From contig NZ_JADFBY010000006.1 in NCBI RefSeq assembly GCF_015223065.1, positions 1-64,000 of the forward strand: a stretch of 64,000 nucleotides of DNA. The letters run 5' to 3'. Source of the stretch: Mucilaginibacter sp. JRF. Lineage in GTDB: Bacteria; Bacteroidota; Bacteroidia; Sphingobacteriales; Sphingobacteriaceae. Position 1 is the stretch's first letter. Every line of letters begins with the position of its first letter. Under the pieces are notes generated by a model. That model worked only from the letters and a program-made list of their open reading frames with translations. It did not search any database and was not told where the DNA came from. A program made the position numbers and the translations under genes. Below are positions 23,090-30,357 of the stretch, piece after piece.

Positions 23090-23971
23090 TTAGGGTATAA
23101 GCAGCTGTTTAAATTGCAGACTGTCGCCTTTAAAGGCATTAAAATCCACCTCATGGGCTATACCATTCACGTATGCCCTGTCCGAATGTTGCCAAAACCA
23201 CCAGTTAGTGCTCTCCGAAACGTTCAGTTCATGCTTATAATAATGCGCTATCCATAAAGAGTAACCATCATAATAGCCTTCAAGGTATTGCTTATAAAAG
23301 CTGATGTTGGTGTAGATGATAGGCTTAACGTGGGTTTTCTTCTCCAGATGGTCAATAAAGGCGTTAAGCTCCTTCCGCATCTTTTCGGGCGATACATTGT
23401 CGGTCACCTCAATATCAACCACCGGAGGGAGGTCGCCACTTTCTGGCTTAACATTTTGCAGAAAGAAACGCGCCTGCCATAAACCATCCTTTTTAGGCCT
23501 GAAATAATGGTAAGCCCCGCAAACGATACCAAACTTGGGGGCTTCGCGCCAGTTACGCTTAAAATATGGGTCGGCAGTGAGCAGGCCCTCTGTAGCTTTA
23601 ATAAAGGCGAAGTGTATGCGCACGCTGTCCTCCTCCATAGTGCTTACCTGCTGCCAGTTTATTTGGCCTTGCGCGTACGATACATCAATGCCGTGTATCT
23701 TGTAAGCTATAGGTATATCAATATCAAAACTTTTGTAGGTACGATAGGTGGCAGGTTTGCCACTGTCCCATATCCATCGCCAGGTTGACGAGAAGAATTT
23801 TACCACATACCCATAATAAAATGGCGACAACAGCACCAGCGCCAACCCAATGGCATAAGGATACCAGTTAAAGGTACTGCCCGTTTTCTTTTTCCGTTTC
23901 GCGGTAGCGGATGGCTTGCGTTTTACCGTTGTTCGTGGTTTGGCAGGGGCGGGTTGTTTACGGGGAGGCAC
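23090..23971 (-). CDS. GH25 lysozyme-like muramidase, membrane-anchored
   Basis: A 293-residue protein. A very basic N-terminus (about 35 residues rich in Lys, Arg, Pro) precedes one transmembrane helix (YAIGLALVLLSPFYYGYVV), so the catalytic domain is placed outside the inner membrane. GH25 signatures are GIDVSYAQGQINWQQV (first Asp), FIKATEGL, and the catalytic pair in PVVDIEVTD. The family cleaves the beta-1,4 bond between MurNAc and GlcNAc in peptidoglycan. Length and motifs are complete. It could serve in cell-wall remodelling. Confidence 0.92.
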   Translation of the reverse strand: MPPRKQPAPAKPRTTVKRKPSATAKRKKKTGSTFNWYPYAIGLALVLLSPFYYGYVVKFFSSTWRWIWDSGKPATYRTYKSFDIDIPIAYKIHGIDVSYAQGQINWQQVSTMEEDSVRIHFAFIKATEGLLTADPYFKRNWREAPKFGIVCGAYHYFRPKKDGLWQARFFLQNVKPESGDLPPVVDIEVTDNVSPEKMRKELNAFIDHLEKKTHVKPIIYTNISFYKQYLEGYYDGYSLWIAHYYKHELNVSESTNWWFWQHSDRAYVNGIAHEVDFNAFKGDSLQFKQLLIP

Positions 23972-23984
23972 GGGGCTAAATTAT

Positions 23985-24022
23985 AAAAATAAAGCAGGCC
24001 GGTAAAAGCCTGCTTTATTTTT
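23985..24022 (-). terminator. Intrinsic terminator of the thioesterase gene
   Basis: A perfect 15-bp stem, 23985-23999 with 24008-24022, with an 8-nt loop; symmetrical A and T runs make it usable on both strands. It stands between the thioesterase stop and the GH25 start. Confidence 0.88.
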
Positions 24023-24039
24023 ATGTATCGGTTTGTTTG

Positions 24040-24594
24040 TCAGTCTTTCTTTTGAATAATGCAGCGCTCATTCTTCAAAAGCTCTACCGATTCGGCTATT
24101 TCGTAGGCCGATTTCATTCGCTTTTCTTCTGTTTTATAGTATTTCTTTAGTTCCTTACGATGATAAGCCTGGTAAAAGCGGCGCACTTCCTCGTCGGTTT
24201 GCAGTATGAGGCCTGGCACAGGCAGCGTGTTTCGGTGTTCGTCCATTGCCACCATGGTAACGTAGCTGGTATTGGTATGCTTTACATGCTGGGTGGTTAC
24301 ATTCTCCGATATTACCTTGATGCCGATAACCAGCGAGGTTTTACCTACATAATTAACTGATGCCATGAGCGATACCAGTTCGCCAACCTCCACAGGGGCC
24401 AAAAAATCAATGGTATCAACCGAGGCGGTAACGCAGTAGGCACCGGCATGCTTGGCGGCACAGGCGTAGGCCACCTTATCCAGCAAACCCATTATGATAC
24501 CTCCATGTATCTTGCCGCCAAAGTTGGCGTATGAGGGTATCATCAGTTCGGTAAGTGTGGTTTGCGATGCGGCTACGGTTTTATAATCTTCCAT
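24040..24594 (-). CDS. Acyl-CoA thioesterase (hotdog fold)
   Basis: A 184-residue cytosolic hotdog protein of the YciA/acyl-CoA hydrolase type. The family segments LMIPSYANFGGKIHGGIIMGLLDKVAYACAAKH can be recognised by the central NFGGKIHGG motif, and VDTIDFLAPVEVGELV and SYVTMVAMDEHRN follow. It hydrolyses acyl-CoA to free acid and CoA; chain-length preference is not visible. It lies 7 bp after the M28 peptidase gene on the same strand and is probably in one transcript with it, ending at a strong terminator. Confidence 0.9.
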   Translation of the reverse strand: MEDYKTVAASQTTLTELMIPSYANFGGKIHGGIIMGLLDKVAYACAAKHAGAYCVTASVDTIDFLAPVEVGELVSLMASVNYVGKTSLVIGIKVISENVTTQHVKHTNTSYVTMVAMDEHRNTLPVPGLILQTDEEVRRFYQAYHRKELKKYYKTEEKRMKSAYEIAESVELLKNERCIIQKKD

Positions 24595-24601
24595 GCTGAT
24601 G

Positions 24602-26254
24602 CTATTTACCTGCCATTGATTTATCTCTCACCGCCTTAAACTCCGAACCTTTTTTCCATTGTGGAAAGGTAGTTTCATCGGCCACTTTAGCGCCTATCCG
24701 GTAAAGTATGTTGGCAGTTTGGCTCATGCCGCTCAAATCCATATTGGGCGTATAATTATCTGATGCCTGGTGATAATGTTCTTCGGTATATATCTTATCC
24801 TGCTCCTCGCCCCATTTACGGCCATGCACTTTACTATCAGGCCCGGTGTGCATATCTAAAGCAGGTACACCAACCTTGGCAAAGTTAAAATGATCTGACC
24901 GGTAATAACCACCTGCACCCGGGTTAGGATCGGCCTCAACGGTCAGTCCCTGCTCTTTGGCTATGGCTTCCACATAATCTTCCAGATCGTTTTGTCCCTT
25001 GCCGGTTATTGGTATATCCTTGCTTTCTCCGTTTGGCGATAAGGCATCCATATTCAAATTACCCACGGTTTTATTCAGCGGGAATAACGGATGCGTTGCA
25101 TAATATTCTGAACCTAACAACCCCTGTTCCTCAGCCGTTACCGCCAAGAAAAGTATAGAACGTTTAGGCTGTTCCTTTGCGTTTTTAAATGCCTTGGCCA
25201 TGGCAAGCAGGGCGGCGGTACCGCTGGCATTATCAACCGCGCCGTTGTAAATGCTGTCGCCTTTGGCATCCGGTTGGCCAATACCCAGGTGATCCCAATG
25301 GGCGGTATAAACCACGTATTCGTCAGGCGTAGTGCTGCCTTTTAAAACAGCCGCCACGTTATGCGATGTAGAATACTTTAGTTTATTACTTATGCTGATG
25401 CTTGCCGTTGTATTAAGTGGCACAGCCTTAAAATCCTTTTTACGGGCATAGGCACGCATATCGTCGGTAATACCGGCATTGGTCAATAGCTTTTTGGCGG
25501 TTTCCTCACTTATCCAGCCCTCCATTTTGCAGCGCGACAGGTGTTTGTCTGATTGTTGCAGATATAGTTTCGATCCCAAAAAGCTGGTATTTACCACACC
25601 CCAGGGGTAACTTGCCGGTTCCGACTGATGCACGATGAGTATACCCGCCGCGCCTTGTCGTGCGGCTTCTTCATATTTATATGTCCAGCGGCCATAGTAG
25701 GTCATGGTATCGCCATGAAACAAGGTGCGGCTGCCCGATTTAAAACCCGGATCATTCACCAATACCACTACGGTTTTACCCTTAACATCAAGACCTTTAT
25801 AGTCGTTCCAATCATACTCAGGCGCGACCACACCATAGCCCGCGAATACCAGCGGCGAATTCTTTAACTCTACCGATGGCAGCTCCTGCCGGGTCGAAGC
25901 CACAAAATCGGTACCCGCCTTTAGCGTTGCCGATGTTTTGCCGCTTAGCTGCAAGGCGGTTGGCGTGCCTGTTATTTCAACCAATGGCACATCCTGAAAA
26001 TAGCTACCTTTGTTAGCAGGCTCTAAACCTATTTGCTTAAACTGCGCGGCCAGGTAATTGATGGTTTTAGTTTCGCCCTCGCTAAAGGGTTTGCGCCCGG
26101 TAAGCGAATCGTCGGCCAGTGCCGATAGGTATCCGCGTATATCATTATCAGTGATAGGGCCGTTAGTGGTTTGTGTGTCAGCTTTTTTATTATCGCAGCC
26201 AAACCAAACGGCAGCGGTTAAAACCAGCCCAAAGGCGAGTGTGTTGCGTTTCAT
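24602..26254 (-). CDS. M28-family zinc peptidase, lipoprotein
   Basis: An approximately 550-residue exopeptidase. The N-terminus KRNTLAFGLVLTAAVWFGC has a lipobox, so it is lipid-anchored. A protease-associated (PA) domain (EEAARQGAAGILIVHQ) is inserted before the catalytic core. Zinc ligands are seen in YTAHWDHLGIG (about residue 315), NGAVDNASGTAA, TAEEQGLLGSEYY (about 373), NLNMDAL and SDHFNFAKVG. The enzyme would trim peptides in the periplasm. I place the start at 26254; in-frame starts at 26263 and 26284 precede it, but the latter lies upstream of an exact -7 box, which rules it out. Confidence 0.9.
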   Translation of the reverse strand: MKRNTLAFGLVLTAAVWFGCDNKKADTQTTNGPITDNDIRGYLSALADDSLTGRKPFSEGETKTINYLAAQFKQIGLEPANKGSYFQDVPLVEITGTPTALQLSGKTSATLKAGTDFVASTRQELPSVELKNSPLVFAGYGVVAPEYDWNDYKGLDVKGKTVVVLVNDPGFKSGSRTLFHGDTMTYYGRWTYKYEEAARQGAAGILIVHQSEPASYPWGVVNTSFLGSKLYLQQSDKHLSRCKMEGWISEETAKKLLTNAGITDDMRAYARKKDFKAVPLNTTASISISNKLKYSTSHNVAAVLKGSTTPDEYVVYTAHWDHLGIGQPDAKGDSIYNGAVDNASGTAALLAMAKAFKNAKEQPKRSILFLAVTAEEQGLLGSEYYATHPLFPLNKTVGNLNMDALSPNGESKDIPITGKGQNDLEDYVEAIAKEQGLTVEADPNPGAGGYYRSDHFNFAKVGVPALDMHTGPDSKVHGRKWGEEQDKIYTEEHYHQASDNYTPNMDLSGMSQTANILYRIGAKVADETTFPQWKKGSEFKAVRDKSMAGK

Positions 26255-26268
26255 GGTGTTCATATTAC

Positions 26269-26276
26269 CAAATGTA
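26269..26276 (-). promoter_or_regulatory. -7 box of the M28 peptidase gene
   Basis: Minus strand TACATTTG (TAnnTTTG) ends 14 nt before the chosen ATG. It lies inside the longest open frame and so decides the start. Confidence 0.5.
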
Positions 26277-26320
26277 ACAGGCACATTTTAAAAAACACTA
26301 ATCATATTAAAAACGGAGTA

Positions 26321-26411
26321 TTATGCCCGGTGGTCGATTCAATGCTTCTATTGGTCGATATTGTTCGTTGCATTACATCAGTGCTGATACATTATGTATA
26401 ACCGGGCATAA
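26321..26411. other. Gene-free stretch bounded by an 11-bp inverted repeat
   Basis: TTATGCCCGGT at 26321-26331 and ACCGGGCATAA at 26401-26411 are perfect inverted arms 69 bp apart, with a weaker AATGC/GCATT pair inside. It may be a small structured RNA or a single repeat element. No reading frame is supported. Confidence 0.4.
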
Positions 26412-26445
26412 GTAATGAAGCTATAAATAGTGTGTTTAAGCAATT

Positions 26446-26473
26446 AAGGGTTATCAGCTTGCTGATAACCCTT
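26446..26473. terminator. Hairpin behind the 26499 gene
   Basis: A 13-bp stem (26446-26458 with 26461-26473) with a 2-nt loop. The T-tail is better on the plus strand; as a terminator of the minus-strand gene it is weak. Confidence 0.55.
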
Positions 26474-26498
26474 TTACATTTATAGTTTTTTTGATGCC

Positions 26499-26882
26499 TT
26501 AATCGGCTTCCTCGTCGGGGGTGAAATCCTTGTCAGACCGGGAGCCTTCATAATTCGGCTCACCATCCTGATCATCGCTTTTAAAGTTGATATTCTCCGT
26601 TTTTTCGTCGGATGGCTCGGTACGGGCAAAGTAGGCATTGGTGTATCCCGCATGTTGTGAAGGATTGTTAGGCGCATCGCCCGGCGGCGTTGAGCCATCC
26701 TCACCAAACTTATGTCCGCCCGCGCCATGACTTTCCATGCCCGGTGCGTCGGCTTTCTTTACCTCACCACCTAAAAAGGATTTTTTCAGGTTTTCCTCTT
26801 TCAGGTTATTATCATCAACCGGGTAAGCATTAGGCTTAGCGGCATCATCATTCCTTAATTCGTCATCGCTGTAAGCATTCAT
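26499..26882 (-). CDS. Hypothetical small hydrophilic acidic protein
   Basis: A 127-residue protein with no hydrophobic segment, rich in Asp, Glu, Asn, Lys and Pro (NAYPVDDNNLKEENLKK, FTPDEEAD at the end). It is probably disordered and cytosolic. No domain is recognised. It has its own ATG at 26882 and a hairpin after the stop. A second acidic disordered protein is encoded at 1354-1932. Confidence 0.65.
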   Translation of the reverse strand: MNAYSDDELRNDDAAKPNAYPVDDNNLKEENLKKSFLGGEVKKADAPGMESHGAGGHKFGEDGSTPPGDAPNNPSQHAGYTNAYFARTEPSDEKTENINFKSDDQDGEPNYEGSRSDKDFTPDEEAD

Positions 26883-26938
26883 AACATTAGTTATTGGTAC
26901 TCATTAATAAGCTATTGTACGATGGAATTGTTTTTATT

Positions 26939-27018
26939 AGTTCATAGTTGATGGTTCATAGTTCATAGTAGGAGGATGGAGGTAGTTAATATTTAAGAGT
27001 TGATAGTTCATGGTTCAT
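26939..27018. repeat. Degenerate AGTTCAT heptad blocks
   Basis: Units AGTTCAT, AGTTGAT, GGTTCAT, AGTTCAT run from 26939 to 26966, and AGTTGAT, AGTTCAT, GGTTCAT from 26998 to 27018. They are the reverse complement of the ATGAACT array at 27091-27181 and could pair with it. Confidence 0.8.
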
Positions 27019-27090
27019 AGCCGAAGAGTGGAGGCTATGAAATTATTTTAGTATCGATACAATACACAATTCCAAAACGCAGTTCACCTT

Positions 27091-27181
27091 ATGAACTATG
27101 AACTATGAACTATGAACTATGAACTATGAACTATGAACTATGAACTATGAACTATGAACTATGAACTATGAATTATGAACT
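27091..27181. repeat. Tandem ATGAACT heptanucleotide array (13 units)
   Basis: Thirteen consecutive 7-bp units occupy 91 bp: eleven perfect ATGAACT, one ATGAATT and a final ATGAACT. The array ends one base before the stop codon of the uridine kinase gene. The gene-free stretch 26883-27182 is made almost entirely of this array and its inverted relatives. Confidence 0.95.
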
Positions 27182-27182
27182 C

Positions 27183-27815
27183 CTAAAGCACCTTCTCGCG
27201 GATTTCTTTGGCTATGGCTTCAGTTATGCAGATGATGTCTTCGGCTACGTGGCTGTTGTTGGTAATTACCTTGTGGCACTCGTTTTTGTAGGGCAACAAA
27301 TACTCCTTGTAGGCCGGTACTACGTGGTTTACCCATTTGTAGTGCACGTCATCGTTCGAGTAACCACGTTCTATCAGGTCGCGCTTCAGGCGGCGTTGCA
27401 GGGCTACGTCCTCATCGGCATTAATAAATACCTTAAGGTCGAGCATGTCAGCAATCTTGCGGAAATGTAATATGAACAACCCCTCAACGATAAGTATCGG
27501 TGCCGATTTTATCTCCAGCGTTTTAGGCTTGGCGTTGGGGTTATTAAAAGTATATTCGAGTTTGGTGATGCTTTTATTATTCAGCAAGTCCTCAATATCA
27601 TTCTCAAAATGGGTATGATCAATGGTATCGGGCAGATCAAAATTATAGAGCTTATTTTCCTCGGCGGTCATTTTATCCGCCACCGGGAAGTAGTAATCAT
27701 CCTGCGATACAAGGGCAACCTCGTCGCTGCTGAAATGCTTTAAAAAACACTTTAAAAAAAAAGTTTTGCCAGAGCCGCTGCCACCGGCTATGCCAACAAT
27801 AAAAGGTTTATTCAT
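27183..27815 (-). CDS. udk: Uridine kinase
   Basis: A 210-residue P-loop kinase that phosphorylates uridine and cytidine in pyrimidine salvage. The Walker A is GIAGGSGSGKTFF at residues 8-20. Family segments include SQDDYYFPV, NFDLPDTIDHTHFENDI and KVFINADEDVALQRRLKRD. Length is normal. Its start overlaps the end of the LysM gene by 8 bp, so the two are probably translationally coupled. The 3' end runs straight into a heptanucleotide repeat array. Confidence 0.94.
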   Translation of the reverse strand: MNKPFIVGIAGGSGSGKTFFLKCFLKHFSSDEVALVSQDDYYFPVADKMTAEENKLYNFDLPDTIDHTHFENDIEDLLNNKSITKLEYTFNNPNAKPKTLEIKSAPILIVEGLFILHFRKIADMLDLKVFINADEDVALQRRLKRDLIERGYSNDDVHYKWVNHVVPAYKEYLLPYKNECHKVITNNSHVAEDIICITEAIAKEIREKVL

Positions 27816-28803
27816 TCGTAGTGCCGTAACTTAAATTTACGTGGAAACGTTTATCAAGCGCGCCTAATGATTCGGCTACATTTTTAGTCATAACAATGAT
27901 AACGTCCTTGGTCGATTCGTTATCCGTAAACCTGCCAACCACCTTTGCAAAGGTAGTGCGGTTGGTCATCGGGTTAATGATCTTGATCACGGTGCCGATG
28001 GGGGCGGTGCGATGCAGCACCAGTTTCTTATTCGGGTCAAGGCCGGCCTCATCCATCCAGGTGGCTACGCCTTTCTCATTTTTTTCGTACAAGCCATAAC
28101 GGTTTGGCCTAACACCCGCGCCAACCGAATCTGTTGATGATACCGGCATCGGCTCTGTCGAGTCGCGCACGGCTGCAACCTTGGTAGTATCGGGTACGGT
28201 AGTTACCGGCGGTGGGGTAGTAGTGGTTTTGTTAGCACGCACCTTAATAATTTGCCCTGCCGAAAGTGATTTTTTAGTCAGTTTGTTAATGCTTACAATA
28301 TCATCAACAGTAGTATTGAACCTGCGCGATATAGCGAACAATGTTTCACCTGCTGATACCTTATAATCCTGATACTCGGGAATATTATTAGCGTCGGCAG
28401 TTGCAGGCTGTGTTTGTTGCTGCGTAGCCGGAGGTGTGGTTTGTACTTGCGGCTGCTGTACCGGTTGTTGTGTAGCAGGCCTTGTTTGTGTTTGTTGTTG
28501 CTGAGGTGCTGGTGTAGTGGTGGCTACCTGTTGCTGGCTTTCGTCAAAAGGCACTTCAGTTGGTACTTTTATTACGTTGCCTATGCGCATTGGCGCGTTG
28601 TTGTTGAATTTGATTATCGCGTTCGGCCTTATGTTGTAACGTCGGCCTATCGAGTAATAATTATCCTTCGGATCTATTTTATGTAAGATTATCTTTTTCC
28701 CGCTTTGGTTTTCGACACCTATTGAATCAATTACACTACCTGCAAAAACGGGGGCGGAAAAGGTAATGGTTGATATCAATAGAAAAGTCAGCTTAAATTT
28801 CAT
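27808..28803 (-). CDS. LysM protein with RlpA-like (DPBB) C-terminal domain
   Basis: A 331-residue exported protein with a signal sequence ending near PVFAG. Two LysM-like peptidoglycan-binding modules are seen (LHKIDPKDNYYSIGRRYNI at about 40-80; YKVSAGETLFAISRRFN at about 148-190). They are separated by a Gln/Pro/Thr linker. The last 100 residues (LHRTAPIGTVIKIINPMTN, then DVIIVMTKNVAESLGALD) resemble the double-psi barrel of RlpA. It would bind, and perhaps process, cell-wall glycans at the envelope. It overlaps udk by 8 bp. Confidence 0.88.
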   Translation of the reverse strand: MKFKLTFLLISTITFSAPVFAGSVIDSIGVENQSGKKIILHKIDPKDNYYSIGRRYNIRPNAIIKFNNNAPMRIGNVIKVPTEVPFDESQQQVATTTPAPQQQQTQTRPATQQPVQQPQVQTTPPATQQQTQPATADANNIPEYQDYKVSAGETLFAISRRFNTTVDDIVSINKLTKKSLSAGQIIKVRANKTTTTPPPVTTVPDTTKVAAVRDSTEPMPVSSTDSVGAGVRPNRYGLYEKNEKGVATWMDEAGLDPNKKLVLHRTAPIGTVIKIINPMTNRTTFAKVVGRFTDNESTKDVIIVMTKNVAESLGALDKRFHVNLSYGTTNE

Positions 28804-28824
28804 AATGTTTTATAATACAATAAA

Positions 28825-29586
28825 TTATATTTCCAAAACCAGTAACTCGGCTTTGTTCTTCAGGCAGATGAGCCAATTTTTATGTAATACAAACGCCTCG
28901 GGCTGTAATTTTTGTATATCGGTCATTAACAATTCTTCGTAACAAATATGCTCATCATCCAACACATACAGCCATTGCTGCAACACCCCGTTGTTAAGGG
29001 TGTGCAAAGATACAATTCTGTAACTATTATGCTCCAAATAATGTATCAAACCACCCGCGGGCTCAATATGCTGTAATAAGGCAGGTATTTGCTGTTGTGG
29101 CAAGTATTGCGGTACCTGTATTTGTTTTATCAGTTCATCGTCAGTAATAGTATTATATGGCCTTAATGCCTTGCCGGTAACAATATCGTGCACATATAAT
29201 TTCTTAGGCAGCATTTGGGTATTGAACAGTACCGGCCCGGTAGCGCTCAGATGATCGTACGCTAAGGAATAATTGCTCCACAGCTCTGATCCATCCGCTG
29301 TATTGATAGCCGTTATGCCTTTATGTACCGGTGAATTTTCTCCCTGAAAATAATGTAGCAGCAGCACGCCGTTATGCACCGTTTCCATACCGGTAAGCCA
29401 ACGCTCGTGCGTGGTATATCCCTCAAAATTTACGTGTGCTTTTGGCAGATTAATGGCAGCAAAGCTTGTCGTTCTGTCAGCCTCGTTGCGTATCTCTAAG
29501 GCGAGGGTGGAGGTGATCTCGTCAATATCCATGCGCCAGATGGTACCATCGAATGTTTTTTGAAGTATCGGACTAAATGTTGTCAT
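28825..29586 (-). CDS. Hypothetical protein, WD/PQQ-like beta-propeller (possibly DUF4905)
   Basis: A 253-residue protein without export signal. Repeated segments such as LQKTFDGTIWRMDID, GITAINTADGSELW and KLYVHDIVTGKAL suggest beta-propeller-like blades. I believe it corresponds to the Sphingobacteriaceae family DUF4905, but this is from memory and not certain. It lies 21 bp upstream of the LysM gene on the same strand. Function unknown. Confidence 0.7.
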   Translation of the reverse strand: MTTFSPILQKTFDGTIWRMDIDEITSTLALEIRNEADRTTSFAAINLPKAHVNFEGYTTHERWLTGMETVHNGVLLLHYFQGENSPVHKGITAINTADGSELWSNYSLAYDHLSATGPVLFNTQMLPKKLYVHDIVTGKALRPYNTITDDELIKQIQVPQYLPQQQIPALLQHIEPAGGLIHYLEHNSYRIVSLHTLNNGVLQQWLYVLDDEHICYEELLMTDIQKLQPEAFVLHKNWLICLKNKAELLVLEI

Positions 29587-29622
29587 GCGTTTGCAAATAT
29601 CCTATAATTATTAAAAACTGCT

Positions 29623-29630
29623 TAGCTTTG
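29623..29630 (+). promoter_or_regulatory. -7 box of the Dps-family gene
   Basis: TAGCTTTG matches TAnnTTTG exactly, 55 nt before the ATG. The nearest TTTG upstream is 29 bp away, longer than the usual spacing. Confidence 0.45.
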
Positions 29631-29685
29631 GTACAAACATTGAACTTACACACCTGTTAAACAATCAAAACAACATTTAAATCTT

Positions 29686-30165
29686 ATGAACGCAAAAGAA
29701 ATAAGCCTCGAGGAACGTAAAGTAAAACCGGTTGTTGACCTGCTGAATGATCTGCTGGCCAATTACCATATTCACTACCAAAAATTAAGAGGCTGCCACT
29801 GGAATATTAAAGGACAAAACTTTTTTACGCTGCACCTTAAATTCGAGGAATTATACACCGAGGCATTAACTACTATTGATGAGCTTGCAGAGCGTATACT
29901 TACCCTGGGCAAACCACCGCACAGTACCTTTGCTGATTATATTAAAGAATCGAGCTTAAAAGAAATAAACACCATCGGCCTAAAGGATACCGATATGGTA
30001 CGCGCCATTATTCAGGATATGGCATCATTAATTGAATTAGAGCGTGAGATACTTGACGTAACCGCCGATGCTGGCGATGATGGCACCAATGATATGGTTA
30101 ACCGCTTTATGCAATTCAAAGAAAAAACCACCTGGATGCTCCGCTCATTCGTGAACGAAGACTAA
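29686..30165 (+). CDS. dps: Dps-family DNA-protection / ferritin-like protein
   Basis: A 159-residue four-helix protein. The ferroxidase region is recognisable: HYQKLRGCHWNIKG, then FFTLHLKFEELYTEALTTIDELAER, with His, Asp and Glu ligands at the dimer interface. Dps dodecamers oxidise ferrous iron with H2O2, store it and protect DNA in stress. It stands alone with its own promoter box and a strong terminator. The symbol is by family; paralogues are common. Confidence 0.92.
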   Translation: MNAKEISLEERKVKPVVDLLNDLLANYHIHYQKLRGCHWNIKGQNFFTLHLKFEELYTEALTTIDELAERILTLGKPPHSTFADYIKESSLKEINTIGLKDTDMVRAIIQDMASLIELEREILDVTADAGDDGTNDMVNRFMQFKEKTTWMLRSFVNED

Positions 30166-30169
30166 TTAG

Positions 30170-30203
30170 GAGATATGAGAGGTTAGATTTGAGATATTAG
30201 ATC
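30170..30203. repeat. Short heptad-phased repeat after the Dps gene
   Basis: GAGATAT occurs at 30170-30176 and 30191-30197, 21 bp apart, with related heptads (GAGAGGT, TAGATTT, TAGATCA) between and behind. It lies 4 bp past the stop codon. Confidence 0.5.
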
Positions 30204-30217
30204 AAACTCATAATCAT

Positions 30218-30262
30218 AAAAAAAAGAGAAGCCCTGCTAAATCAGCAGGGCTTCTCTTTTTT
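30218..30262. terminator. Strong bidirectional terminator
   Basis: The 13-bp GC-rich stem 30226-30238 with 30244-30256, extended by A-T pairing to T6, flanked by A8 on the left. It serves the Dps gene on the plus strand and the porin-like gene on the minus strand. Confidence 0.9.
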
Positions 30263-30276
30263 GTAGTATGCAATTC

Positions 30277-30357
30277 AAAATTCTGTCAATCCTCAAATTC
30301 CGAAAATTCCGGTTCAGAAAATAGTTCTGAAAAATTCGGGTCAGACAAAATTCCGAT
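30277..30357. repeat. Three 27-bp degenerate tandem units
   Basis: Units at 30277-30303, 30304-30330 and 30331-30357, each carrying AATTCTG or AATTCCG cores. The last unit runs into the stop codon of the porin-like gene. A 21-bp stretch (30296-30316) recurs exactly at 39296-39316. Confidence 0.8.

Noticed and set aside
27091..27181. CRISPR array
   Set aside because: Unit length is 7 bp with no spacers and no cas genes.
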